From positions 81,735 to 145,734 of the forward strand of contig CALNHX010003607.1 of NCBI GenBank assembly GCA_940337035.1: DNA of 64,000 bases, in the 5' to 3' direction. The stretch is from Agriotes lineatus (Eukaryota; Arthropoda; Insecta; Coleoptera; Elateridae). Positions 1 through 10,185 of this stretch are shown one piece after another. The number at the start of each line of letters is the position of its first letter. Position 1 is the stretch's first letter. The notes beneath the pieces are model-generated. The model ran no database searches. It was not told the DNA's origin and saw nothing but the letters and a program-made list of their open reading frames with translations. The translations under genes and the position numbers were made by a program.

Positions 1-1094
1 TCTGCTATAGCAAAATCATGTTTTGATCTGTCAACTGACCACTCCCCAGTCTTAGTCACAGTAAGTGCATCCGCGACAAAAAAAAACGAAAGAGTCAAGT
101 CTAAGCAGCAAACATACGAACTGGGACGACTATAGACGTCTAATTAACGAGAACCTAACCCTACAAGTCCCACTTAAATCTGCGCAAGACATTGAAGCGG
201 CTGTCAAACACCTCAATGACACCATTCAACAGGCTGGGTGGAGTGCTACCCCTGAAACTAGTACATCATGTGCAATGTATGATTGCCCCATAACAATTAG
301 GAAAAAAATTGAAGAAAAACGAAAACTACCAAGACAATGGCAAAGACTTAGAAACCCGGAAAATAAACGCCTACTCAATGCTGCAACACGGGAGCTAACA
401 GAACTTCTCAATAAAAATAAAAATGCATGTATTGAGACATTTCTCAAAGACCTCACCCCGGCATAAACTCTGGAGGGCAACAAAAAAGATAAAACAATGC
501 AAAAAAGCTACCCCTCCAATCAGAAATCTACAAGGCACCTTGTCAAGAAGCGACACAGACAAAGCTCGAGCTTTTGCAGAACATTTAACGCAAGTGTTTC
601 AGCCGCATTCTACAGACCAGAAGAAGAAAATAAACTCCTTCAAACTTTAGAAAAATCTTATCAGCTTGAACCACTAATTGAGCGCCTTAAAATCGCGGAA
701 ATTCAAGAAGTCATAAATTCCCTATATCCCAAGAAAGCCTCGGGTTATGACTTGATCACCGCCAAAACTCTAAAAAAACTGCCTAACATTGGAATAAGGT
801 ACATTACACAACTATTTAACGCAGTACTACGCACTGGATATTTGCCGGCGCAGTGGAAGGTGTCTCAGATCATCCTTATCTTAAAACCAGACAAACCGTC
901 TGCAGAATTAAAATCTTACAGGCCAATAAGTCTCTTACCTATAATTTCCAAGGTGTTTGAAAAACTCATTCTTAAGAGACTACTTCTAATTCTTGAAAAT
1001 GATGAGACAATACCAAATCACCAGTTTGGATTTAGGCAAATGCACTCTACAGTGGAGCAAATCCATAGAGTGGTGGAAAAAATCAATACAACTT
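1..1094 (+). pseudogene. Jockey-clade LINE ORF2, 5' part (endonuclease end and RT start), broken
   Basis: This is the first part of a non-LTR retrotransposon ORF2, cut by the window start and by a later insertion at 1095. Bases 2-115 read as the end of an APE-type endonuclease, with the characteristic STDHSPV motif. A linker follows at 115-460. RT begins near 640 and shows the blocks KKASGYDLITAKTL, SYRPISLLPIISKVFEKL and HQFGFRQMHSTVEQ, typical of Jockey elements. The reading frame changes at about 110, about 457 and about 628, so the copy cannot encode a working protein. The homologous continuation, starting with the RT active-site helix, is at 19157. Clade assignment rests on recognised motifs; the frame changes are read directly. 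Confidence 0.85.
1091..1094. repeat. Target-site duplication 'actt' left of the BEL/Pao element
   Basis: The four bases before the LTR are repeated exactly at 19153-19156, after the last base of the far LTR. Removing the insertion and one copy joins the two LINE halves in the same protein motif order. This supports a single 18-kb insertion unit. Confidence 0.8.
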
Positions 1095-1794
1095 TGGTTT
1101 AAACTTAATTTAAACACCAGAAATTTTAATAAAAAAATTTACGAAACCAGTCAGAAGTTCTAAATGTAATTCTGATTTCATAAACAAACAGTTTTAACCT
1201 CCAGTTTTACTTCATAATTTCGCAAGTTTATATTTAAATAGATCTGTTTTACTCTTGAATTAAAACAGGCAAATTTCAGTTCCCATTTACGAAATATTAA
1301 CAAACGAATATTGTTTCGCAAGCATTGAGTTTAAACACCGCAGTAAACTGCAACTTGGCATTTCGCTCAGTACGCGACCTAGAAACCCAAGTTCACCGCA
1401 CCGTCCTGCAAACCCATGCGGAACTATAAAAAGCTTATTGTGCTGAATTGTCGTCTTCGTACCTTTAAACGCGTTCCATTAAACTGCATTATTATAAACT
1501 TTGATATGTTACTTAGTTAAGCATTCTTGTTTTGTATAAATACAACGTTTATTTTCGTAATAAAACAATCTGCATCTAATGTCTGATTCATTCACTACGT
1601 CGCTACCCTAATACTAAGCCATAATATCATCGATACGTGAGGCTGAGTCTCTTAGGGTAGTTTACTGTCGTCTCTTTTAAGTACCATTGACTACATTGGT
1701 TTAAAACGTAAACGCAGTCTCGTTTACGTGCTTAAGGGATAGAACCAGCGCAAAGCAACGGAATCCTGATCCAGCCTCCAGGCAATTCGGTTCA
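1095..1794 (+). repeat. 5' LTR of the BEL/Pao element
   Basis: This 700-bp repeat begins TGG and ends TTCA. It matches 12756-13286 joined to 19018-19152, with more than twenty substitutions and several small indels by eye. A TATA box (tataaaaag) is at 1425-1433 and an AATAAA signal at 1559-1564, consistent with promoter and polyadenylation functions in the LTR. The divergence between the two copies makes this insertion clearly older than the two elements nested in it. Confidence 0.9.
1425..1433 (+). promoter_or_regulatory. TATA box in BEL 5' LTR
   Basis: The sequence tataaaaag lies about 135 bp upstream of the AATAAA signal in the same LTR. It is conserved in the 3' LTR, where 'gagctataaaaagc' appears near 13053. 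This is the usual arrangement for an LTR core promoter. Use as a promoter is inferred. Confidence 0.55.
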
Positions 1795-1812
1795 TGGTCC
1801 TTCGAAAGAACA
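1795..1812 (+). other. Putative primer-binding site of the BEL element
   Basis: Immediately after the LTR terminal TTCA the sequence starts TGGTCCTTCGAAAG. TGG at this place complements the CCA end of a tRNA, as expected for minus-strand priming. I do not assign the tRNA. Confidence 0.55.
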
Positions 1813-1881
1813 AACACATCCCAAAGGTTACCAGCATCCCGAGAAGAAGACAACATCTGCCAACCACCCAGTTCCCAGAAA

Positions 1882-3258
1882 ATGGCTAACAACGTGGAGG
1901 AATTCAACAAATTAGCTGTCGCCCAAAAAGAGCTCGCGCAGAAGATAAAACAAGTATTATCTAACAGCAAAAAGGACCCTGCCAGCCGAAAAAACGAAGC
2001 CTATATCGCCAGTCGCAACAAAACGCTGGACGAACTTTGGAACACTGCAACTAAAATTCATGCAGAAATGGGGCACCTAAGTATTCCAACTGATAATTAT
2101 TTTACAACAGGGTATTACGATCAAATTAAAGCCATATATGGCGAAGCAAAAGGTTACTTGCAGAGCTGTTCAAAATCAACGGAAATTTCCAACCCCTCCG
2201 TAAGCAGAAATCAAGAGGAAATGGTGGCCAACCCCGAGCAAAAGGTTCGTATCCGAAAACTGCAGATTCGGATTCAGAATTTTAAGCAAGCGATGAACGA
2301 CGCCGAACTAACACAAGAATTAGGGAGGTCCGCCATCACGACAAGGGAATTAAGAGAAAAATGGGATCGTGTGGTCGAGATGGACGAAGAAGTTATGTCG
2401 AACGACATGGCTTCAGAACAAATACACTTCAGTCCTGAATATACTACGTTGGAAGACAGGTATAGAAATTTAATTATTTTATTGCAAGCACCGACAAGGA
2501 ACGAGCAAGCAGCAGCCATCTCGTTTCCTCAAGTCAAAATCCCCATATACGAGGAAAATTATGAGGAATGGGCCACTTTCAAGAACCTGTTCACCAAATT
2601 AGTAGATGACAACCAGAATATGAACGATGTAATCAAGATGCAATATCTAAAGACGCATGTCAAGGGAGAGCCAAGCCGACTGATCCAGCATCTAGCTGTT
2701 ACCCAAGCAAACTACAACACCGCCTGGAATCTGCTGCAACAAAGGTATCAAAATAATCGCCTTATTCTAACTAAATTGCTAGATACCATATTCGATCTGC
2801 CGGTCCTCTCCAAAGAGTCAGCCCAAGGGTTAAAAAGATTGCACGACTCCATCAAGGAATGTGTGGAGGCAATCAAAAATTTAGGCATCTCCACGGACAG
2901 TTGGGGTCCGTTAATTAACAGAGCTATCGCTCGAAAATGGGATCCTGAAACCAACAAATTATATGAGCAGTCGCTTCAATGTCCAAACAAAGTTCAGGAT
3001 CACCAAAATTTAATGGCTTTCCTGCAAGTGCGGTTCCAACCCCGGGAATCCATAGATGGAGGTCGACAGCCCACGCAGGAAAGACCACAGAAGAATTACG
3101 CTTTCGCATCCCTAAATTGCAAGCTGTGCCATGGAGATCATTACATCGACAACTGTAGTCAATTCCAGAGGCTACCTACAAGAAGCAGTAAAAACCTATC
3201 GATTGTGCTATCGATGCTTGCGGCACGATTCAAATATACCATGCCGTGCCTATTTTAA
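1882..3258 (+). pseudogene. gag: BEL/Pao gag (458 codons), frame broken at the zinc knuckle
   Basis: The ORF starts at an ATG 87 bp after the LTR. The N-terminal ~200 residues are charged and helical, with a LAVAQKELAQKIKQVL coiled-coil-like stretch. Residues ~210-390 carry the DUF1759 signature of BEL/Pao Gag, including FPQVKIPIYEENYEEWATFK and WNLLQQRYQN. A zinc-knuckle start (CKLCHGDHYIDNC, from residue ~413) follows. Soon afterwards the frame becomes unrelated sequence, and the homologous reading continues in the next frame from about 3170 (RLCYRC). A one-base change near 3170-3176 is the simplest explanation. The original product would have been a Gag-Pro-Pol polyprotein forming the virus-like particle. 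Confidence 0.85.
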
Positions 3259-4006
3259 TTGTAGGATCTGTCGCTTCCCGCATCATACACTGCTTCATAA
3301 GGCGCAGCCACCATCAAGGCCGCTCCCTGCCCAAAAGATGAGGACGTCAGCTCATGCAGCAGCCATGAAGACTTCCAAAGCTCAAGAGAAAAAGCCGAAG
3401 TCGGACATCATCACCGCTAATTTAGGCGCACAGGAGAGCCAAGTTCTACTTGCCACAGCAATGGTTCAAGTAAAGGCAGCATCCGGGATGACTCATCTAT
3501 TACGAGTATTAATAGATCCCGGGTCTCAGGAGTCATTTATCACGGAAGCATCAGCCGAATTATTGGCGTTACCCAGGATCAAGGTTCGAGCTGAAATCAC
3601 AGGAATCGGGAACAGCGAGCCAAAAATTACTAAATGGAAAATCCCAGGTTTGATCACACTTAGATTTTCAAGTAACTTTTCCCTACCTGTAAATTTACTA
3701 GTACTTTCTAAACTTACAAAAGCCATGCCTTCAACACGCATCCCAAATATAAATATCAATTCCTGGAGCAATATCTTCATCGCCGATCCAACCTTCAACC
3801 AACCTGGTCCTATAGATATAATTCTAGGCGCCGAAGAATATTCCAAAATAATTCTAGAAGGAATCGCTAAAATAAAGGATGGCATCTTGGGACAGAATAC
3901 CGAGCTGGCCTGGATTTTATCTGGAACCATTGGAAGACAACATAACGACAGCATTAAAGTCAATACCACGATTGGCAACTCGTGGCAAATTGGAGAAGAA
4001 TATTAG
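3170..4006 (+). pseudogene. pro: BEL/Pao CCHC region and aspartic protease
   Basis: In frame 2 the sequence continues the gag reading with cysteine/histidine-rich motifs (RLCYRCLRHD, FNCRICRFPHHTLLH). A DUF1758-type retropepsin follows. The active-site region is RVLIDPGSQESFIT, near 3505-3550, with a later PIDIILGAEEYSKII and LAWILSGTI. These are BEL/Pao protease landmarks. The Asp of the catalytic motif is present. Proline follows it where other aspartic proteases usually have Thr or Ser, and I cannot tell whether that is a family variant. A TAG at 4004-4006 interrupts the frame just before the FWDIEEVPTQIKLS motif that normally leads into RT. Confidence 0.8.
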
Positions 4007-4306
4007 TTGCAGAAATTTTGGGACATAGAAGAAGTACCCACACAAATAAAACTTTCCACAGAAGATCAGGTATGCAAGGAAAAAATTATTGAGGCAGTCA
4101 AAGAGATTCATCCCGCATCAAATGGATCCATCGCAGGAGTAACAATCCAGCAGGTGAAGAAAATATTAAAAACCGATCCTACAGCAGAAGAACGAGCAAT
4201 CGCAGCTGCCAATATAAAGAATACGGAAGTTCAACGTCCTGTGATCATCGAACGTGAAAAAATAGCATCTTCTCATCCGCAAGAAAATCACCAAGTGCAT
4301 GGAGTT

Positions 4307-4375
4307 TCCAAAGTCCTCATTCACGAAGTCCTCGTTCACAAAGTTCCCATTGAGGAAGTTTCCATTCACGAAGTC
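4307..4375 (+). repeat. 15-bp-type minisatellite in the BEL linker
   Basis: Imperfect tandem copies of a 'ttcacgaagtcctcg'-like unit (attcacgaagtcctc, gttcacaaagttccc, attgaggaagtttcc, attcacgaagt) run through this segment. Because the unit is a multiple of three, the frame remains open and encodes a five-residue periodic peptide. Confidence 0.7.
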
Positions 4376-4450
4376 GATGGACAGAAAGAAAAGGAAATTG
4401 CAGGCCACGAAAAAATCGTTGGAAATCCTCCAGATGCTTCTACAGCAGCT

Positions 4451-4682
4451 CCTAGCGATGGATGGAGCCAAGAAGCTGCAGCAAACGAAAAACTCTCCGA
4501 GTTTACTAAAAACTTTACACCTAGCGATGGATGAAGCCCAGAAATTGCAACAATAACTACAGCAATCAAGAAACCCTCCGAGTCCACTAAAAATTTGAAC
4601 ACCATTGGAGGGTGACACCCAGAAAAGGCAGCAATAAATGCAGCAAACAAGAAACCCTCCGAGTTCGCTAAGCACTTAGCCC
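4451..4682 (+). repeat. Three degenerate ~75-bp tandem units
   Basis: Units begin near 4451, 4521 and 4601. The first two open with ctagcgatggatg. All share a 'cagca...aagaaaccctccgagt...ctaa' core with point and indel differences. They lie where the RT-coding region is missing. Confidence 0.6.
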
Positions 4683-4737
4683 CTCGTAGGCGAGGAAATT
4701 TACCGCAACAACCAATAAAGAAGCAAAAGGTGACACT

Positions 4738-5524
4738 GTGCATCAAGCTACAGTTCATCAAGACGAGAACGAAGTTATTCATCGCTTTCCGTCTCTGGCA
4801 AGAATGGTACGAGTCGTGTCCTACTGCCGAAGATTAATCAACAAGTGTAGGCGTCTTCCCATTCAACCAGGATGTCTATCAGTTAAAGAAATGGAAGACA
4901 CCATCCTCACACTCATTAAGGTCGTCCAAGGAAGTGATCCTATTCTGAGGACAATAGGATATCAACTCCAAAAGAGAAAATGTGTGGACTCCAACAACAA
5001 ACTCGCCAATCTCAATCCATTCATCGATCAACATGGAATCATCCGTGTTGGAGGAAGACTAGAAAATTCGACCTTATCCTACCACGAAAAACACCCAATT
5101 ATCCTTCCCTATTCCAATCATGTTTCCAAATTAATAATCCATGAGGCACATTTACGCACCTTACACGGTGGCACTCAACTCACACTGTCCTATGTCCGAA
5201 GAAAATATTGGATCATCAACGCAAAGAAAGCCGTCAGCTCCAGCATCAAGAAATGCTTTCGATGCATCGGATTCAAGGCAGAGGCAGCCCAGCAATTAAT
5301 GGGGAATCTTCCACCAACCAGTGTCAATTCAACCCCGCCATTCTTCCATTCAGGAGTGGACTATGCCGGTCCAATACAAATTCGAACATCCAAGGGAAGA
5401 GAGCATTCTTCATCCAAGGGGTGCATTGCTGTTTTTGTCTGTCTATCAACCAAGGCAATACATTTAGAAACCGTCAGCGACATGACAACTAACAGCTTCC
5501 TAGCAGTCTTCAGGAGGTCCATCG
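4738..5524 (+). pseudogene. int: BEL/Pao integrase, N-terminal part, split by a Gypsy-type insertion
   Basis: This ORF contains the pre-integrase RVVSYCRRLINKCR segment and VGGRLENSTLSYHEKHPIILP. The zinc-binding module has His in IIHEAHLRTLHGGT and Cys in KKCFRC. The core domain opens with the first catalytic Asp in SGVDYAGPI and continues to LETVSDMTTNSFLAVFRR. All are typical BEL/Pao integrase motifs. The gene is interrupted at 5525 by an LTR element and resumes after it at 10186. Removing the insert and one 'atcg' copy restores a continuous codon order at this junction. The ORF has no start of its own because it was part of a polyprotein. Confidence 0.85.
5521..5524. repeat. Target-site duplication 'atcg' of the Gypsy-type insertion
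   Basis: The four bases atcg occur directly before the element and again at 10186-10189 directly after it. The integrase codons on either side join through this tetranucleotide. Confidence 0.9.
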
Positions 5525-6716
5525 TGTAATGTAGCATGCTGTGAGAATGCTTAATTATTTTCAATTAATATCAAGATATCAAAAGGGTATCATGTGATAA
5601 CAAGTGTAAGAGAATAACGGGTGGCAGTAAATATTAGCAACCAAGAGGTTGTTTACAAGTGTTGAAAAGTTTCTATAATTTAAAGATTATCAGTCAAAAT
5701 ATTCACATTAAAGGTCGAATAATACCTTTAATTGTGAGGATATAATTCAATTTGATACGTGTTAGTAAGAATAGCCTTCTGCACGATCAAATACTGACCA
5801 AGGGGTCAATATTATTCTTCACATAGTGAGTTGGAGATTTATAGAAGCCATTTCAAGTGGTCATTGGTGTACAAGCCATCAGTTTAGTGAGTGTTTGTGT
5901 GTTGGGCATGCTGCAATACCGTTTTAAGAAAATATTAAACGGTCAAGTCTGCCTACAACGAGCTTTTATGGGTCATCATCATCTTCAAGTAGGTGTTTGA
6001 CGACTTCGATCAGTGTGAAACTGATATTAGAGCAACATCCCAAGTACGAGTTTGGCTGTTGAAGGTTAGTGTATTCTAGTAACAGTTTGGATACGGCAAA
6101 TTTAGAATTTAAAACGTGTATTTAGATTTAGAGAATCTTAGAATATTAAGTTTTCTAAATTAATATGGTGATTTGAGTACTCGACGGTTTCGATCTGTAT
6201 AATTAGAAATTTATCATTTTGGTCTAGTTATTTTAAAAAGTATTTAACCGCATTTATTGGAACTTTCATTTAATTAAATAATTTTGACAACTTTAATCTG
6301 ACTATTAATTTGTAATGTCAATTCAAACGTTTAATACACTATAACAGTTAATTAGATTCAAACTCAAGTACTAAGAGTGTGATTTAAAATAATCAAACTA
6401 ATATTTATTTGGTCATTCAAAGTACAATTCATTAATACAGTATATATATTTGACATTAACTCATTCAGCTGGGAAGTACAGAGAGTCTCAATTGCTAAAT
6501 AAGCTGGCTAGCCGAGGTATATTTAAACATGACATAATTTCAAAGTCAATTATGAAAGTATGATATATGTCAATATATGATTCAGTTGAAAGCAACAAGG
6601 TAAGTGAGAATTATATACATTATTATTGATATTACTTCTGTGAATTAAGCAAACAGGGTAGATATCACTAATTTTTATTATACATTAAAATCTCATACAA
6701 AAGGGGTGGTGTAATA
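5525..6716 (+). repeat. 5' LTR of the gag-pro element
   Basis: This 1192-bp direct repeat of 8994-10185 has the same length and two visible substitutions. It begins TGTAATGTAGCATG and ends GGTGTAATA. I did not identify a convincing TATA box. Confidence 0.95.
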
Positions 6717-6720
6717 AAAT

Positions 6721-6743
6721 TGACGCGCAACGTGAGGCTCGAA
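6721..6743 (+). other. Primer-binding site, tRNA-Lys type, diverged
   Basis: The sequence tgacgcgcaacgtgaggc, four bases after the LTR, is close to the TGGCGCCCAACGTGGGGC primer site used by Gypsy-type elements that prime with tRNA-Lys. It differs at three positions. Position and spacing fit the role; the tRNA assignment comes from known family usage. Confidence 0.7.
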
Positions 6744-6864
6744 AGGAAGTTGTAATAAATTTAGCTCCACAAAGTGAGATACAAAAGATAAACAAATAAG
6801 ATTGTAAAATAATTGGTATCGATCAACGTGAGGGTTCGAGGCATTTAGAAGAGAGGATACGTAT

Positions 6865-8277
6865 ATGAATTTGAGGTCGGGTTTTAGAAAACCAACAAGG
6901 AAGTTAAAGAAAATGGATGGACTTCAATTAGAACAGGGTGATAACGTAGTAAATACGGAAGGACGTCAAATGCAAGAAGCTAGTACATTAGTCAGTGCAT
7001 CAAATGACAGCAATATGATGCGAATGATGCAAGAAATTTTAAATAAAGTATCTACAGTAGAAAACACAAACCAGGAACTTTTAAATAAAGTATCTGCAGT
7101 AGAAAACACAAACCAGGAAATTAGATCTGTAGTTGAAGACAGCAATCAAGAGATTGTAAATAAGGTGATTGAGGTGGAAACTGCAATGTCAGAAAAAATC
7201 GATACAATTGAAACAAAATTAAAGACGTTCCAAACAGAAAATGGAAATCTTATAAATAAGTTAAGGGTACAATTAGAACGACAATTGGTACAGAAGGTAA
7301 CACCTATCGAAAAGGAGGTAGATACCATTAGGTCACAAGTAGAAATGAACAAAGATAATATTAAAAATTTTGAAAACAAATTTGACAGTTATCAAGGTAA
7401 CGTCAAAAATCAAATTCAGTCATTGAATACCGAGGTGAAAGATATAACAAACTGTTTACAAAATAGCTCAAATAGTGGGAATATCAGTTTTAATGGTGGT
7501 ATAGTTATGCAAGCGAGTCATGAGAGACCAAAGTTTAACGGGAATAGGCAGGTATTACACCCTATTAAGTTTCTAAAGAAATTGGAAAATTATTTTGATA
7601 CTATGAAGATTGTAAGTAGTAAAAAGTTACAAGTAGCAATAGAATGTTTAGAACATGAGGTAAACCTTTGGGCTGAAAGTCACTGTACTGAATGGGACAA
7701 CTATGAATCTTTTAAAGTTAATTTTATTAACAAGTTTTGGTCGAGAAATATCCAGGAAAAAGCTAGGGCTGAAATTTATATGGAAAGAATGTATAACGGT
7801 AGATTTGGAAGTTTTACGAAACACGTGTGGTATTGGATTGCGAGAGTGCAGTATTTAGAACCAAAGATACCTGACGACATTCTGGTAGAAGCTCTTAGCA
7901 AACACTTTCCAATAGACGTACAAACAGCATTAGTAGCTTCGCAAGTGCAAAACGTAGAAGGAATGCTAAAGGTTTTGGAGGGTTTGGAAAATAGACAAAC
8001 CAATTCAAAATTTGACGTAAGAGAAAAAACGTCAAATTTTCAAACTTCATATCCGTCAAAATTTGGTAATCGCAATGCAAACCAGTTTGAAACAAGAAAT
8101 AGGATGAACCCAAACAATTACGACCAAAATCAAAATAAAATGTTAAGATTTGACAATAATGTTAGAGGAAGGGAAAATAATAGGAATAGCTATACGATTC
8201 AAGCAAGGGGTGATTCACCAGTGTCATTTAAAGCCAGGGATAGATCACAAAATACATCGCAAAATCAGGAAAACTAA
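6865..8277 (+). CDS. gag: Gag of the Gypsy-type element
   Basis: This intact 470-codon ORF starts at an ATG 148 bp into the internal region. The N terminus is basic (MNLRSGFRKPTRKLKKM). Residues ~55-200 form a long coiled coil, with a repeated LLNKVSAVENTNQE-type unit at about residues 56-95. Residues ~215-400 look like a retrotransposon Gag capsid domain, with HPIKFLKKLENYFDTM and AIECLEHEVNLWAE. The C-terminal ~80 residues are rich in Asn, Arg and Gln. I see no CCHC zinc knuckle, so RNA binding probably relies on the basic tail. The protease frame overlaps the last 34 bases. The absence of stops in a 1.4-kb frame agrees with the near-identical LTRs. Confidence 0.88.
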   Translation: MNLRSGFRKPTRKLKKMDGLQLEQGDNVVNTEGRQMQEASTLVSASNDSNMMRMMQEILNKVSTVENTNQELLNKVSAVENTNQEIRSVVEDSNQEIVNKVIEVETAMSEKIDTIETKLKTFQTENGNLINKLRVQLERQLVQKVTPIEKEVDTIRSQVEMNKDNIKNFENKFDSYQGNVKNQIQSLNTEVKDITNCLQNSSNSGNISFNGGIVMQASHERPKFNGNRQVLHPIKFLKKLENYFDTMKIVSSKKLQVAIECLEHEVNLWAESHCTEWDNYESFKVNFINKFWSRNIQEKARAEIYMERMYNGRFGSFTKHVWYWIARVQYLEPKIPDDILVEALSKHFPIDVQTALVASQVQNVEGMLKVLEGLENRQTNSKFDVREKTSNFQTSYPSKFGNRNANQFETRNRMNPNNYDQNQNKMLRFDNNVRGRENNRNSYTIQARGDSPVSFKARDRSQNTSQNQEN

Positions 8278-8837
8278 AGGACCCGGTACAATTAGCTCCA
8301 ATTGTTAAAATTCGGGTTTCAAAGGAGCAACAAGAGCATATAAATTTTGTGAAAAATTATTTTCAACAATATAACAAAATTCAAAAAGTTCATAATGTAG
8401 TTGATTTGGCATGTGATGTTTCGGAAAAAGAAAAAGAATTAGTAAATCAGGATTTACCTTATTTAAATGTAGAGATTGAAGGTATTAAGCAAGACTTGTT
8501 AATAGATACGGGTAGTTCGGTGAGTGTAATGTCGGAAGAAATGTTCGTAAGAATATTAGAACAAAATAATAAAATACCTATCTTACCATCAGTGGGTTTA
8601 ACAATTCAAGGTGTCACTGGGGGAATTAGAAAAGTCAAAAAGCAGGCATTAATGTTGGTAAATATGGGAAGTTCAAAACATAAAATAGTATTTTTAATTA
8701 TTAATCAATTAAATACTACATCCATTTTAGGCATGGATTGGATGTACAAGGTTAAAACTAATTTGAATTTTAACAGTAAGATAATGAAATTTGTAGATGC
8801 AGGACAATGTCATGGGGTTACCTTAATAATGATGTAA
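8244..8837 (+). CDS. pro: Retropepsin-type protease of the Gypsy-type element
   Basis: This frame is open from 8244 to the stop at 8835-8837, in -1 frame relative to gag, and overlaps its end by 34 bases. There is no upstream ATG in a useful place, so expression by -1 frameshifting from gag is likely. The active site LLIDTGSSVSVM has its Asp codon at 8505. The flap-like LTIQGVTGG and the C-terminal SILGMDWM are the standard landmarks of Gypsy proteases. In autonomous elements RT would follow, but the ORF stops about 155 bp before the 3' LTR. The protein would mature Gag particles but cannot copy RNA. Confidence 0.85.
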   Translation: MTKYIAKSGKLKDPVQLAPIVKIRVSKEQQEHINFVKNYFQQYNKIQKVHNVVDLACDVSEKEKELVNQDLPYLNVEIEGIKQDLLIDTGSSVSVMSEEMFVRILEQNNKIPILPSVGLTIQGVTGGIRKVKKQALMLVNMGSSKHKIVFLIINQLNTTSILGMDWMYKVKTNLNFNSKIMKFVDAGQCHGVTLIMM

Positions 8838-8974
8838 ATACAGAGTAACTTGGTTAACAAGGTTAATTTTAGAATTTTAATATTTTTGAAATGAGTTAAG
8901 GTTAATTGTAAATAATTTAAAATAGACAAATATCAATTTTTACATAAAAGCTCGTTAGAGATCTTTTAAATGAA

Positions 8975-8993
8975 AAAATTGGGGGGAATAAAC
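8975..8993 (+). other. Polypurine tract of the gag-pro element
   Basis: The stretch aaaaattggggggaataaac immediately precedes the 3' LTR TG at 8994. This is the expected plus-strand priming site. Confidence 0.75.
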
Positions 8994-10185
8994 TGTAATG
9001 TAGCATGCTGTGAGAATGCTTAATTATTTTCAATTAATATCAAGATATCAAAAGGGTATCATGTGATAACAAGTGTAAGAGAATAACGGGTGGCAGTAAA
9101 TATTAGCAACCAAGAGGTTGTTTACAAGTGTTGAAAAGTTTCTATAATTTAAAGATTATCAGTCAAAATATTCACATTAAAGGTCGAATAATACCTTTAA
9201 TTGTGAGGATATAATTCAATTTGATACGTGTTAGTAAGAATAGCCTTCTGCACGATCAAATACTGACCAAGGGGTCAATATTATTCTTCACATAGTGAGT
9301 TGGAGATTTATAGAAGCCATTTCAAGTGGTCATTGGTGTACAAGCCATCAGTTTAGTGAGTGTTTGTGTGTTGGGCATGCTGCAATACCGTTTTAAGAAA
9401 ATATTAAACGGTCAAGTCTGCCTACAACGAGCTTTTATGGGTCATCATCATCTTCAAGTAGGTGTTTGACGACTTCGATCAGTGTGAAACTGATATTAGA
9501 GCAACATCCCAAGTACGAGTTTGGCTGTTGAAGGTTAGTGTATTCTAGTAACAGTTTGGATACGGCAAATTTAGAATTTAAAACGTGTATTTAGATTTAG
9601 AGAATCTTAGAATATTAAGTTTTCTAAATTAATATGGTGATTTGAGTACTCGACGGTTTCGATCTTTATAATTAGAAATTTATCATTTTGGTCTAGTTAT
9701 TTTAAAAAGTATTTAACCGCATTTATTGGAACTTTCATTTAATTAAATAATTTTGACAACTTTAATCTGACTATTAATTTGTAATGTCAATTCAAACGTT
9801 TAATACACTATAACAGTTAATTAGATTCAAACTCAAGTACTAAGAGTGTGATTTAAAATAATCAAACTAATATTTATTTGGTCATTCAAAGTACAATTCA
9901 TTAATACAGTATATATATTTGACATTAACTCATTCAGCTGGGAAGTACAGAGAGTCTCAATTGCTAAATAAGCTGGCTAGCCGAGGTATATTTAAACATG
10001 ACATAATTTCAAAGTCAATTATGAAAGTATGATATATGTCAATATATTATTCAGTTGAAAGCAACAAGGTAAGTGAGAATTATATACATTATTATTGATA
10101 TTACTTCTGTGAATTAAGCAAACAGGGTAGATATCACTAATTTTTATTATACATTAAAATCTCATACAAAAGGGGTGGTGTAATA
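8994..10185 (+). repeat. 3' LTR of the gag-pro element
   Basis: This is 1192 bp, the direct repeat of 5525-6716. The visible differences are T at 9666 (G at 6197) and T at 10048 (G at 6579). It is followed by the target duplication at 10186-10189. Confidence 0.95.

Larger units (their letters stand above)
4007..4737 (+). pseudogene. RT/RNase H replaced by a repeat-rich segment
   Basis: After FWDIEEVPTQIKLSTEDQVC (to about 4078) an intact BEL element would continue into reverse transcriptase. No RT or RNase H motif occurs here on either strand. The frame stays open to 4534 through low-complexity sequence. A ~15-bp minisatellite spans 4307-4375 (reading HEVLVHKVPIEEVSIHEV). Three degenerate units of about 70-85 bp start near 4451, 4521 and 4601, each with a 'ccctccgagtt'-like core. 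Bases 4101-4155 resemble 10801-10855 in the DUF5641 region, in the same codon register. I infer an internal deletion filled by rearranged or template-switched sequence. The integrase resumes in a different frame at 4738. Confidence 0.7.
5525..10185 (+). mobile_element. Gypsy-type LTR element encoding only gag and protease
   Basis: The 4661-bp element has 1192-bp LTRs at 5525-6716 and 8994-10185, both starting TGTAATG and ending TAATA, with a 4-bp target duplication. A tRNA-Lys-like primer site follows the 5' LTR, and a purine tract with six Gs precedes the 3' LTR. The 2277-bp internal region holds a 470-codon gag and a protease ORF, then about 155 bp of non-coding sequence. RT, RNase H and integrase are absent. 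The two LTRs differ at only two positions that I can find (6197/9666 and 6579/10048), so insertion was recent. It must have been mobilised with enzymes supplied by another element. Confidence 0.92.
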
